Shown: one piece after another, positions 26,289 to 34,647 of the stretch | How positions within the stretch are numbered: the first letter of the stretch is position 1 | Layout: each line of letters begins with the position of its first letter | From: Ruminococcaceae bacterium BL-6 | GTDB taxonomy: Bacteria > Bacillota > Clostridia > Oscillospirales > Acutalibacteraceae | Reading direction: 5' to 3' | DNA length: 64,000 bases | Assembly (NCBI GenBank): GCA_902810075.1 | Contig: LR778135.1 | Span: 248,001-312,000 of the forward strand | Made by a program: the position numbers and the translations under genes | Notes under the pieces: generated by a model | Database searches by the model: none | Told to the model about the DNA's origin: nothing | The model's input: only the letters and a program-made list of their open reading frames with translations

Positions 26289-28015
26289 TGCTTCGCCTCC
26301 TCGCTGGAAAGCTGGGAAAGGCAGATTTCCCGGTATGTGCCGCAGCTTTGGAACAGCTCGCTGTGCGTGCCGGTCCCAACGATCCTGCCGTCTTCAAACA
26401 CAAGGATCCGGTCGGTGTCCTTCACAACGCCCACCCGCTGGGATACCAGAAGAACCGTCTGGGTTTTGCTGTTTTCCCGGATCGCCCTGCGCAGCCTGGA
26501 ATCGGTCAGAAAATCCAGCGCGCTGGATGCGTCGTCCAGAATCAGGATCTCGGGGTTTGCGACGACGGCGCGGGCGATGGTCAGTCTCTGCCGCTGGCCG
26601 CCGGACAGGTTCGCGCCGCCGCGCTGCACCGGAAAATCGTATTTCTGCGGGAGCGTTTGAATAAATTCATCCGCCTGGGCGATTTCCGCCGCTTTTCGGA
26701 CCGCCCGGATATCCGCCCGCTCGTTTCCCCAGCGGATGTTTTCCGCCACGGTGCCGGAAAACAGAAGCGCGTGCTGGGACACGATGGCTGCTTTTTTGCG
26801 AAGATCCTGAAGAGGATACTGTTTTACAGGCACGCCGTCGACCAGAATCACCCCGGATGTCGCGTCGTAAAAACGGGCGATCAGATTGATGAACGTCGAT
26901 TTCCCGGAGCCCGTTCCGCCGATGATTCCGATGGTTTCACCCCTTTGAATCGCCACGCTGATCTGTTCGAGCGCGCGGCCGCCGGCACCGCCATACCCAA
27001 AGGAGACGCCGCGGAATTCCACCGCCGGCGCGGACGGAACAGGCTGGATGGCGCCGGCCGTGTCTTTCATGTCGGGCTGCGTGTCCATGACCTCTTTCAC
27101 CCGCGCTCCGGACGCCATTGCCTTGGTGATGAGGATGACCAGATTCGATATAAAAAGCAGAGAGACCAATATCTGGTTGGCATACTGGATAAAAGCGATG
27201 ATCTGGCCCTGGGCGAGCCGGCCGGCCCGAATCTGGATATTTCCCGCCCACAGAATCAGCACGATCGCGATATTGACGATCAGCGAGGTCATGGGGTTGA
27301 ACAGAGCTGAAATCCGGCCGATGGCAAGGCCGTTTTCCGTCAGCTCGCCGTTCGCCCCGCGGAAACGCTCCGTTTCTTCTTTTGTTTTGGAAAAGGCGCG
27401 GATGACGCGGATTCCCGACAGATTTTCCCGCAGAATGACGGCGAGCCCGTCGAGCTTCTTCTGGTAGGAACGGTACAGCGGGGCCACGTTTTTCGACAGA
27501 AAGTAGATGATCCCGGCCAAAACGGGGGTCGCGGCAAGCAGGATCAGGGCGATCCGGGCATCCAGCAGGAACGACATGATGATCGACCCGATACAGATAA
27601 ACGGCCAGCGGATCAGCACGCGGATCATCATCGCCACCATCTGCTGAAGCTGATTGATATCGTTTGTGATCCGGTTGGTCAAAGTCGGCGCGCCGAACCG
27701 GTCCGACTGGGAATAGGAAAAGGACAGGATACGGTCGAAAACCGCGTTTCTCAAATCGGTTCCGAAGCCCTGCGAAGCGCGTGCCGCACAATATTGGCAG
27801 ACCACCGCGCAGCCGTATCCGCACAGCGCCAGCGCCACCATGATGCCCCCCATTTTCAAGACATAACCCGTGTCGCGCCGGGAAACGCCGTTATTGATGA
27901 TCAGGGCCATGATGGTCGGAAGAAGCAGCTCTAAAATGGCCTCCATGAATTTGAAGATCGGTCCTACGATACATTCTTTTTGATACTTTTTTAAGTATGA
28001 CGTCAGATGAAACAA
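26285..28015 (-). CDS. ABC exporter half-transporter, degenerate-site subunit
   Basis: A 576-residue half-transporter with six helices and an ATPase domain. Walker A is IGGTGSGKST (about 363) and the signature is canonical (NLSGGQRQRL), but the Walker B catalytic Glu is Asp (ILILDDASSALD). That is the pattern of the TM287-like partner in heterodimeric exporters. It is the first gene of the pair and is transcribed away from a LysR regulator encoded 134 bp upstream, suggesting regulation by that protein. Confidence 0.92.
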   Translation of the reverse strand: MFHLTSYLKKYQKECIVGPIFKFMEAILELLLPTIMALIINNGVSRRDTGYVLKMGGIMVALALCGYGCAVVCQYCAARASQGFGTDLRNAVFDRILSFSYSQSDRFGAPTLTNRITNDINQLQQMVAMMIRVLIRWPFICIGSIIMSFLLDARIALILLAATPVLAGIIYFLSKNVAPLYRSYQKKLDGLAVILRENLSGIRVIRAFSKTKEETERFRGANGELTENGLAIGRISALFNPMTSLIVNIAIVLILWAGNIQIRAGRLAQGQIIAFIQYANQILVSLLFISNLVILITKAMASGARVKEVMDTQPDMKDTAGAIQPVPSAPAVEFRGVSFGYGGAGGRALEQISVAIQRGETIGIIGGTGSGKSTFINLIARFYDATSGVILVDGVPVKQYPLQDLRKKAAIVSQHALLFSGTVAENIRWGNERADIRAVRKAAEIAQADEFIQTLPQKYDFPVQRGGANLSGGQRQRLTIARAVVANPEILILDDASSALDFLTDSRLRRAIRENSKTQTVLLVSQRVGVVKDTDRILVFEDGRIVGTGTHSELFQSCGTYREICLSQLSSEEAKQ

Positions 28016-28149
28016 AACAATCCCCCCATCACTTTTCGGGTTCTATTATAAACTCAATGCTTTCATATGGAAAATACATATTTTTGTGGTATGATATATA
28101 AAAAAAGTATGGGAATCCATAAAAGGCTCCGCCTGAAGGGGGAAGAAAT

Positions 28150-29016
28150 ATGAATTTGAAACAGCTGGAATACTTTATGACAATCGCGGAAGAGCATCAG
28201 ATCACGGCCGCCGCGAAAAAACTGCATATCGCCCAGCCGCCGCTGAGCTATCAGCTGAGCCTGCTGGAAAAAGAGCTTGGCGCCACCCTGATCAAGCGCG
28301 GGCCGAGGAACGCGGAGCTGACCGACGCGGGCAAGCTGCTGTACAGGCGGGCCGGGCAGATTCTGGCCATGACCTCCGCCACGGTACACGAGGTGGAAAG
28401 CTACGGCAAGGGCATGCGCGGCGTGCTGTCGATCGGGGCCATCACCTCGTCGGGCGGGATCGTGCCGAACCGGCGCATGCTGGAATTCACGCAGCGATAC
28501 CCGGATATCCGGTTTGAGATCCACGAGGGAAACACCTTTGCCGTCATCGATATGCTGGAAAAGGGGATCATCGATCTGGGCATCGTGCGCACACCGTTCC
28601 CGAACGACCGGCTCCACTGCCGCTATTCCAGCCCCGAGCCGATGGCGGCGGTGATGGCCCCGGAGCGCGTCTGCGGCAGGGACGCGGGCCGCGTCACGCT
28701 TCGGGAGCTCGAAAGCGAGCCGCTGATTATTTACCGGCGGTACGAATCCCTTATTCGGGAAGCGTTTTCAGGGGAGGGCTTACATCCCTTTATCTGCTGC
28801 CTGAACGAAGACGCCAGAACAACTTATACCTGGGCGCTGAAAGGCTTTGGCGTCGGCATGATCCCCAAATCCATTCTGCGCGTGCTGAATCCGATCGGGC
28901 TGATCTGCAAGGATATCGTGAGCGGCAGGCTCACGACACAGATTGCGGTCATATGGGAAAAAGGCCGGTACCTTTCCCCCCTGGCACAAAGGTTTGTCGA
29001 GTTGCTGGAAGAATGA
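28150..29016 (+). CDS. LysR-family transcriptional regulator
   Basis: 288 residues. The N-terminal winged HTH (MNLKQLEYFMTIAEEHQIT, AAKKLHIAQPPLSYQLSLLE) is followed by a periplasmic-binding-protein-like effector domain (GVLSIGAITSSGG, IDLGIVRTPFP, GVGMIPKSILRV). The start has a GGGGGAAG site. It is divergent from the ABC exporter; the shared 134-bp spacer contains a -10-like TATGAT at about 28090 for this gene. It is expected to autoregulate and to control the exporter in response to a small molecule. Confidence 0.92.
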   Translation: MNLKQLEYFMTIAEEHQITAAAKKLHIAQPPLSYQLSLLEKELGATLIKRGPRNAELTDAGKLLYRRAGQILAMTSATVHEVESYGKGMRGVLSIGAITSSGGIVPNRRMLEFTQRYPDIRFEIHEGNTFAVIDMLEKGIIDLGIVRTPFPNDRLHCRYSSPEPMAAVMAPERVCGRDAGRVTLRELESEPLIIYRRYESLIREAFSGEGLHPFICCLNEDARTTYTWALKGFGVGMIPKSILRVLNPIGLICKDIVSGRLTTQIAVIWEKGRYLSPLAQRFVELLEE

Positions 29017-29063
29017 TCTGATGGATCATCAATCCCGGCGGCGGGGTCGCCCGACCGTTTTGA

Positions 29064-29252
29064 TTATTGTTCCTGCTCTTCGCCGTCCCGGTCCAGGTGG
29101 TCTAAAGCGTAGCGGCAGCACTGCAGCACCAACAGATTAAACGAAACATTATTTTTTTCCGCCGTTTTGTTTAGCTCTTCGAAAAGCTCCTCCGTGAAAC
29201 GGATGGTTCTTGGAATATTGGCATTTGAGAATGGCTTGATAATTTTGAACAT
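29064..29252 (-). CDS. Small ribbon-helix-helix (Arc/CopG-like) protein
   Basis: 62 residues. The segment NIPRTIRFTEELFEELNKTA, then NNVSFNLLVLQCCRYALDHL, fits a ribbon-helix-helix DNA-binding fold, in which the beta strand contacts DNA as a dimer. The C-terminus is acidic. AGGAAGG lies about 11 bp before the ATG. It is separated from the upstream TnpB-like gene by a terminator, and no toxin partner is evident, so a stand-alone repressor is more likely than an antitoxin. Confidence 0.7.
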   Translation of the reverse strand: MFKIIKPFSNANIPRTIRFTEELFEELNKTAEKNNVSFNLLVLQCCRYALDHLDRDGEEQEQ

Positions 29253-29460
29253 GAAAACACAACCCTTCCTAAATATTGAAATTGTAACCGATTTAAAAAT
29301 GCTAATAAAATATAACCTCTATTGGTTGTGATCTTGGTTATGAATAAGAAGAATGTAAAAATATAAACACAAAAGGCTTTTCCGCGGCACACAGATGTGA
29401 AAGAAATCTTATGAAATTTGCCGGTACGGTGTCCAGACGTGATTTTTATAAAAACGCAGA

Positions 29461-29497
29461 AAAAGGGCTGTCTCACAAGTAATTGTGAGACAGCCCC
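29461..29497 (-). terminator. Strong terminator after the TnpB-like gene and its structured 3' region
   Basis: Read on the minus strand, GGGCTGTCTCACAA pairs perfectly with TTGTGAGACAGCCC around TTAC, followed by TTTT. It closes the transcript about 120 nt after the TnpB-like stop codon. Confidence 0.88.
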
Positions 29498-29604
29498 ATA
29501 TTTAAATAGCTGCACTTGCAACGGTAAAACCGTTTCCGCTCTGCGGATTTGCTCTGCACATGGGATTCCCCGCATGTCCGGAGGCATGATGCGGCAGCCA
29601 GAGC
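29498..29604 (-). ncRNA. Candidate structured RNA directly 3' of the TnpB-like gene (guide-RNA-scaffold-like)
   Basis: On the minus strand, starting 15 nt after the stop codon, the sequence folds by eye into consecutive stems. An outer stem GCTCTG/CAGAGC (29599-29604 with 29551-29556) encloses CCGCAT/ATGCGG and a small GGG/CCC hairpin. Then come TCCGC-aga-GCGGA and, immediately adjacent, AACGGT-ttt-ACCGTT. About 22 unpaired nt (29498-29519) follow before the terminator. In TnpB and TldR loci the omega/guide RNA lies at the 3' end of the gene, with the guide after the last scaffold stem; by analogy the 22 nt would be the guide. That is inference, since no transcript or homologues could be checked. 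Confidence 0.5.
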
Positions 29605-29619
29605 ATCCAAAATGAAAAA

Positions 29620-31155
29620 TTACTTTAAGATCAGCCGCACGGCGGACCGGAGATCGGGCGATTGGCAAAGCTTTTTCCAGACGGCATATTTTTTAGGGTC
29701 GTTTTGGAAAGCGCCGCCCAAATCCCGGAGATACCGGCTCAGCTCGTCGTACATCGGCTGATAATCCGTCATGTTCTGCGGCAGGGTGCACTCAAAGCCC
29801 AAAGTTCTGTTATAAAACAAAAGGGAGTCCTTTTGCTTTATAACGGTGAGCGGGACCTTGTCGCGCTGATATTTGATGAGCCTTCCGGCGAGGTTTTCGC
29901 TGCCGATCCATTCGGCCTCCGAGGCATAGCCGCATTCAATGCATGCGAAAAGCTCGCTTGAAATCCTGTTCCGGAAAGTCCGGTTCGCACAGCGGGGACA
30001 GGTGAAAAAAAGCCCGTTGGCGCTTACCTCGACGGGCGGCGGGAGCCTCTTTTCGGGCAGCTTGTATTTTAAAATGCCTGCGAGCGCCGCATATTGCCCG
30101 TTGGAAAGGCAGCGTCCGTCCTGAAGCGGCATCCGGTCGTTTTTTCCGCCGTTTGCTTCCAGAATCACCTGGGAACGGTTTTCCCATGCCGTTTTCACGA
30201 TCCTGTTGCAAAGGGAATATAAAATCTGATTCGGCGCGGCCTGCTCCGCGATTCTGCCGTGCTTCAGGAATTTTCCGCCGCGGTCGAAAACGGTGTAATT
30301 CAGCCCGCCGAACGGGCTTCTGGAGACGCCCATCGTGGAAGTGGTGGAAAGGACCGGGGCCGGCCCGCACTGCATGTTCACCATCAAATAGTAGCGGCCC
30401 TTCTTTTTGGTCAGGCGCGCGGTGTGCAGCAGGCCCGGGTTTTCGAGGGCTTTCTTCAAGTCTTCGTACTGCCTTTTTCCGAAAGCGAGCGGCACGATCA
30501 CGTATCTTTTTTTTCCCGCCTGATTGGATACGGCGGGCATGCCCTTCGCCACATACCGAAGGCTCAGGCTGCTGGTCACGGTTTTGCTGAAATATCCATC
30601 CAAAGAATTCAGCAGGTAAAGCTTTGCGTAAAACCGGTCCTTGAATTTGTCGTAGAGCAGGCAGTAATCGCGGTTCACGGCATATCGGCCGAAGTACAGC
30701 GAGCGCGGCCTGCCCGCCCGTTCGATCACTTTTGAGCAGTCGGATTCGAATTTTCCGCGGCTCGTTTCTTCCTTTTCAAAGCGTTTGATGCAGCGGGAAA
30801 CGGCGGCGTGGTAATCAGCCGGATCGAGATACGCGAGCGGATACCGCGCGCGGGGGTTCTTCCGTTTCTGTTCGATATAGGATGCCGCCAGGGAGGCGAA
30901 TTCGATTTTCAGCGAATCCTTAAAGGGCTGCACGTGAAATTCGTTCAGGTCTTTTCCCGTCTTTTTGTCGATCAGGGTAAGGAGCTTCCGCTGCGAAATC
31001 TTCGTTCCGGACTCCACCAGCGTGTCGACCTGATACTCGAAACGGGTGAGAAGCATCTGCAAAGCCCGGGAATACCGCAGAAGGGCGCGGTCCATCCACG
31101 CGCATTTGCGCTTGCTGGGCCGGTAAAGCTGAAGCATCAGTGTTTTGTAAGCCAT
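29620..31155 (-). CDS. TnpB/Cas12-like protein with substituted RuvC catalytic residues (TldR-like candidate)
   Basis: Counting from the likely start MAYKTLMLQLYRPSKRK, the protein is 511 residues (the frame is open to 31212). It has an N-terminal beta strand plus helical bundle and a WED-like barrel (KRYVIVPLAFG, ARLTKKKGRYYLMVNM). A split RuvC domain follows, with a four-cysteine zinc ribbon (CPRC at 386/389, CIEC at 405/408), then about 85 extra residues. RuvC-I reads MGVSRSPFGGLNYTVFD, with Ser278 where active nucleases have Asp. RuvC-II keeps Glu333 (QVILEANGG). RuvC-III reads CGYASEAEWIGSENLA, with Glu where the DxN Asp residues are expected. DNA cleavage therefore looks lost, as in nuclease-dead TnpB-like repressors. 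It lies about 97 bp behind the SpoIIE-type gene, same strand. No IS605 ends or TnpA are seen. A naturally divergent but active TnpB is the alternative. Confidence 0.7.
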   Translation of the reverse strand: MAYKTLMLQLYRPSKRKCAWMDRALLRYSRALQMLLTRFEYQVDTLVESGTKISQRKLLTLIDKKTGKDLNEFHVQPFKDSLKIEFASLAASYIEQKRKNPRARYPLAYLDPADYHAAVSRCIKRFEKEETSRGKFESDCSKVIERAGRPRSLYFGRYAVNRDYCLLYDKFKDRFYAKLYLLNSLDGYFSKTVTSSLSLRYVAKGMPAVSNQAGKKRYVIVPLAFGKRQYEDLKKALENPGLLHTARLTKKKGRYYLMVNMQCGPAPVLSTTSTMGVSRSPFGGLNYTVFDRGGKFLKHGRIAEQAAPNQILYSLCNRIVKTAWENRSQVILEANGGKNDRMPLQDGRCLSNGQYAALAGILKYKLPEKRLPPPVEVSANGLFFTCPRCANRTFRNRISSELFACIECGYASEAEWIGSENLAGRLIKYQRDKVPLTVIKQKDSLLFYNRTLGFECTLPQNMTDYQPMYDELSRYLRDLGGAFQNDPKKYAVWKKLCQSPDLRSAVRLILK

Positions 31156-31251
31156 GTTCCATTCCATTCCGATTCCGCCGTTTGATATGCCGCCGTACCA
31201 TACGGGAAACATATCATGCTTTTGCGCGCCGCCTCGAGGGCTTGCGAAGTG

Positions 31252-31914
31252 TCATCGGTGAACCCGGAAAACAAGCGCCGAAAGGTCATCCTTCGGCTTC
31301 CCGAAGGAAAGGGAATCGCCCGCCGCGAGCAAAAGGCGGGCCAGCTTTTCCGCGGTTACCCGGGGGCCCCAAGCGTTCCCCATGTAGGACGAAATCCGGC
31401 TGAGGGTCCAGCCGCTTTTCAGATCCCGCTCCGCCCCCGCGCGCAGCATGCCGTTTCCGACGGCGACGATCGTATCCGCATCCCGGACATTTGAAATTCC
31501 GCTCCGGATGATCCTGCCCTGCCTGGTTTTCCGTTCCGTTTTCAGCCCGGCCGGCTTTCCCCGGCGAAGAAGGATGACATCCGGGGTTTCCATCTGGGAA
31601 ATAAAGATCGTTCCGCTGTAAATGACCTGCAGGATCGTGAAGGCGGAATGATCGACGCTTTCGTTTCCGCCGGCGGGCTGCGATTCCACGATCATGTCGG
31701 CGATCTCTTCGATCGGCTCTCCCCTTGCGAGCATGGCCGACATCATTTTGACGGCCAGCGAGGCCAGCATGGCCGCCTTGGCGCCGCCGCCCCTGCCGTC
31801 CGCCAAAATGGCCGTGACGCCCGCTTCGCTCCGCACGATTTCGATCCGGTCCCCGCACAGCTTCCCGCCGGATTGGTTGACACAGTCTCCGTACGCGTCA
31901 ATTCGGGCGGCCAT
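31252..31914 (-). CDS. SpoIIE/PP2C-type serine phosphatase-like protein linked to the sensory hydrogenase
   Basis: 220 residues. The PP2C/SpoIIE fold is shown by VTAILADGRGGGAKAAMLAS (metal-binding Asp near residue 39, here DGRGGG rather than DGMGSG), ESVDHSAFTILQV, and DTIVAVGNGML with a late KPKDDLSALVFRV (metal Asp). It overlaps the upstream hydrogenase gene by 17 bp, so it is translationally coupled. Group C sensory hydrogenases are commonly encoded with protein kinases or phosphatases, consistent with dephosphorylating a regulatory protein in response to H2. The target is unknown. Confidence 0.85.
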   Translation of the reverse strand: MAARIDAYGDCVNQSGGKLCGDRIEIVRSEAGVTAILADGRGGGAKAAMLASLAVKMMSAMLARGEPIEEIADMIVESQPAGGNESVDHSAFTILQVIYSGTIFISQMETPDVILLRRGKPAGLKTERKTRQGRIIRSGISNVRDADTIVAVGNGMLRAGAERDLKSGWTLSRISSYMGNAWGPRVTAEKLARLLLAAGDSLSFGKPKDDLSALVFRVHR

Positions 31915-33625
31915 TGTCTTCCCCTTTTTTTGAAATGATGTTTTTGGTCAGCTGGCGCAGCGCCACTTCCGTTTCGGATGTGGTTTCGCCGAGAAGGTTG
32001 GCGATTTCCTGCACGGCCCGCATCTGCCGGCTGACCGCTTCGTTTGCGAACGCGACGGTCTCTTCCGCGGTGCGGCGCTGATTTTCCCGGATCTGCTCTT
32101 CGCGCGTGATGTCTTCCAGCAGGACGAACAGAAAATGGCTGTTTTCAACGAGAACGACGGTCTGTTTCACGATCAGGTTCAGGTTTTTATAAGTCTGCTT
32201 GTGGTTCAGGATATTTTTCCCGCTCGTCAGCACCTGCTCGAAATCCGGGCTGGGAAGAAAACGCCGGATCGGCTGGCCGACGGACTTTTCATCCAGATGA
32301 AGCAGCCTTTCCGCCGAGGGGTTGAACTGATCGATGTTCAAGGAAGCGTTCAGGATCAGAATACCGGTGGGGGAATTCTCCACGACCGCGTTGGACATGC
32401 TTTCCGCAAGCTCCCGCATATACGGGATGCACATGCGGATATCGGCTTTTCCCTGCAGCACGGCGATCGCTTTTTCGCGGCAGCTGTTATACCCGCAGCA
32501 GCCGCAGTTCAGCTCTTTGTCCGGCGAGGTTTTCCCGGTGGAAGCCAGCACCCTTTGAATATCTTTCTCGTCGATCGTGACCGTTTTCCCGGAGCGGATG
32601 CGGAATTTCTTTGAAAACGGTGCGGCTACCCCTTCCGTAAGCGCGGCGGCGGCCTCGTTTCGGCGCTTCACGTTCCGGATCAGCACGTCTTTGGATTTCA
32701 GGAAGCTCGCGTGCATCATCCTCAATACCGGGCCGCCCAGGCATCCGCCGGTGCAGGCGTTCAGCTCCAGAAAATAGCCGGAAAGATCGTCGCGCACGAT
32801 GGAATCCAGGACTTCGATGCAGCGGTCGACCCCGTCGACGCTGAGGCATTCGTATGCCTTGCGCTCTTCCCGACGCAGATTCTTGATGATCCCGCCGGGG
32901 GCGGGGTAATACCGCGGGAGCGTATTGGTCAAAGTCCTGCCGTTGCGGTCCTGCTTCGAAAAATCGATGCCTTGCTCCTGAAACCATTTTTCCAGCTCTT
33001 CGAAGGTCAGAACGGCAAACAGGGCGTTGCCGTTGTCCGGGTCGAGACATTCAAATTTTTTGGAGATGCACGGCCCGATAAAAACGATCTTCGCCCTGAC
33101 CCCATAAATTTCCTTCATCATGCGGGAATGCGCGATCACCGGGGTCACGACCGGCGCGAGCTGAGGCACCAGGGACGGGTAATTCTTTTCGATCAGCAGG
33201 TTGACGGAGGGGCAAGCCGAAGTGAGGATGTTTTTCATTCTGTGCTTTCGGACCAGCTTTTCATATTCCCGCGTGACCTGCTCCGCGCCGATGGCCGTTT
33301 CTTCCACATGGGCGAACCCGAGCTGCTTCAGCGCGGCTGAGATTTCCAGGATCCCGCATTGCTGAAACGCCGCGATATAGGACGGCGCCAGCGATACATA
33401 CAGCTTTTCGCCCGATTTGATCGCCTTTTTCACCTTCGGCAGGTCGCTGTTGATCGATTTTGCGTTCTGCGGACAGATCAAAAGACAGTTGCCGCAGTAG
33501 ATGCATTCGTCGCCGATGATGTGGATCTGCTCATCCCGGTATGCGATCGATTTTACGGGACAGTTCCGTATGCACTTATAGCAGTTCTTGCAGTTCGACT
33601 TATTTAATTTAATGATGTCTTCCAT
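31898..33625 (-). CDS. Sensory (group C-type) [FeFe] hydrogenase with PAS domain
   Basis: 575 residues. Two N-terminal 4Fe-4S ferredoxin clusters (CKNCYKCIRNCP, CIYCGNCLLICP) precede the H-cluster domain. L1 is LTSACPSV, with Ala in place of the proton-relay Cys of catalytic enzymes; L2 is GPCISKKFE; L3 is NACTGGCLGGP. A further Cys cluster (CGCCGYNSCREKA, about 390) and a PAS domain (about 430-530) follow, then a coiled coil. The Ala substitution and PAS fusion are marks of HydS-type H2 sensors. It leads an operon with the SpoIIE-type phosphatase and perhaps the TnpB-like gene. A promoter-hairpin repeat lies directly upstream. Confidence 0.9.
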   Translation of the reverse strand: MEDIIKLNKSNCKNCYKCIRNCPVKSIAYRDEQIHIIGDECIYCGNCLLICPQNAKSINSDLPKVKKAIKSGEKLYVSLAPSYIAAFQQCGILEISAALKQLGFAHVEETAIGAEQVTREYEKLVRKHRMKNILTSACPSVNLLIEKNYPSLVPQLAPVVTPVIAHSRMMKEIYGVRAKIVFIGPCISKKFECLDPDNGNALFAVLTFEELEKWFQEQGIDFSKQDRNGRTLTNTLPRYYPAPGGIIKNLRREERKAYECLSVDGVDRCIEVLDSIVRDDLSGYFLELNACTGGCLGGPVLRMMHASFLKSKDVLIRNVKRRNEAAAALTEGVAAPFSKKFRIRSGKTVTIDEKDIQRVLASTGKTSPDKELNCGCCGYNSCREKAIAVLQGKADIRMCIPYMRELAESMSNAVVENSPTGILILNASLNIDQFNPSAERLLHLDEKSVGQPIRRFLPSPDFEQVLTSGKNILNHKQTYKNLNLIVKQTVVLVENSHFLFVLLEDITREEQIRENQRRTAEETVAFANEAVSRQMRAVQEIANLLGETTSETEVALRQLTKNIISKKGEDNGRPN

Positions 33626-33752
33626 ATGATTTCCACCGAACGGCCGCAGGCAAATTTCGGCTTTCTTAAAAGCCTGTTCCTGTTTTTTTTGAGGAGAGCA
33701 GTCACGCGTTCGGAAGCCTCGCTTCCGCTGGATCGCTTTCTATTGATATAAA

Positions 33753-33882
33753 TGTATTATAACATGATTGCAATATTTTAAAGCGGTAAAATTTCCGACC
33801 CCGCAAAGCTCATCATGTTTCAATGCTCTCTCAGGCGTCGAAGGCTTTGCCTTCGCTAACGCCGTGAGGCTATTATAACATG
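33753..33882 (-). repeat. Promoter-hairpin repeat upstream of the sensory hydrogenase
   Basis: Read on the minus strand it begins TGTTATAATAGCCTCA. The inner stem CGAAGGC/GCCTTCG differs from other copies on both sides (compensatory). Then come TGAGAGAGCATTGA and an inverted repeat AACATGAT ... ATCATGTT, ending in an extended -10 (TGT-TATAAT at 33756-33761). The 5' UTR that follows contains another CGGAAGC/GCTTCCG stem (33700-33735). Confidence 0.75.
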
Positions 33883-33982
33883 AAAGCCCTCGGATTTGAT
33901 ACGATTCGGATAAAGAAATATTTGTCTTTTTCCATCCGGCGGATGCTCGTAACCGTAGCCGCCGAAATGCACGGAACGCCCG

Positions 33983-34041
33983 CCAATGCTCTCTCAGGAG
34001 TCGGAAGCTTTGCTTCCGGCTCCTGGGGTTATTATACCATA
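33983..34041 (-). repeat. Diverged single unit of the promoter-hairpin repeat
   Basis: On the minus strand: TGG-TATAAT followed by AACCC, then CAGGAG-c-CGGAAGC-aaa-GCTTCCG-a-CTCCTG and AGAGAGCATTGG. The outer stem is CAGGAG/CTCCTG here instead of GGCGT/ACGCC elsewhere, a complete compensatory change. The rest of 33626-34321 has no convincing gene. Confidence 0.7.
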
Positions 34042-34321
34042 TCCCAATGGGCAGGAAAAGCAAATGCGGACGATAAGGCAATCTTCATAAAAATTCTATC
34101 ATTGTTAAATATGGTTTTTTAAGAACGGCGCTTTTGACACACGCGGCATTTTTTCAAAATGCCTGAAAATATAGGCGCTATGCGGGATTTGAAGGATTTT
34201 TAGAAAGATGAACCGCCATTGATCCGCTCAAAACGCCCCGTCTGGGCCGGATTTCGTTGACGGACCGTAAAAGGCATGCTAAGGTCATAAATGAGAGATT
34301 TTAAGGATCGGAGGGATCAGT

Positions 34322-34579
34322 ATGAATATTGTTGTTTGCGTAGGGAGCTCGTGCTATTCGAAAGATTCCTGCGGCGTGATACGAGAGCTCCGGAAGCTGA
34401 TACAAAAATACGATTTGAGCGATGTCACAGTAAGCGCTTCGTTCTGTTTGGGACACTGCAGCCGCGAGGGTGTGGCTGTGGAAATCGGCGGCGAGCGGTT
34501 GAACGGCGTCACGGCGGAGAATGCGAAGAATATTTTCGAGAAATACATTTTAAGCTCTGTGGCCTGTTCATCCCGGTAG
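34322..34579 (+). CDS. Small thioredoxin-like [2Fe-2S] ferredoxin (NuoE/HydC C-terminal type)
   Basis: 85 residues. The fold and spacing VVCVGSSCYSKDSC ... SFCLGHCSREGVAVEIGG match the thioredoxin-like 2Fe-2S domain of NuoE and HydC subunits, with cysteines near 6/11/17 and 42/46. It starts behind GGAGGG and ends 68 bp before the hydrogenase gene. It probably passes electrons to that hydrogenase. Confidence 0.85.
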   Translation: MNIVVCVGSSCYSKDSCGVIRELRKLIQKYDLSDVTVSASFCLGHCSREGVAVEIGGERLNGVTAENAKNIFEKYILSSVACSSR

Positions 34580-34647
34580 ATACAATTGCGGGGGAGCCGC
34601 TTTCCGGTTGAGCAGGAGCCGGAAGCCTATGGAAAGGTAAGAGAGAA

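Noticed and set aside
29620..31155. Intact IS605/IS607-type transposon carrying the TnpB-like gene
   Set aside because: No TnpA, no subterminal palindromic ends or TTAC/TTAT-type target flanks were recognised, and catalytic residues are substituted.
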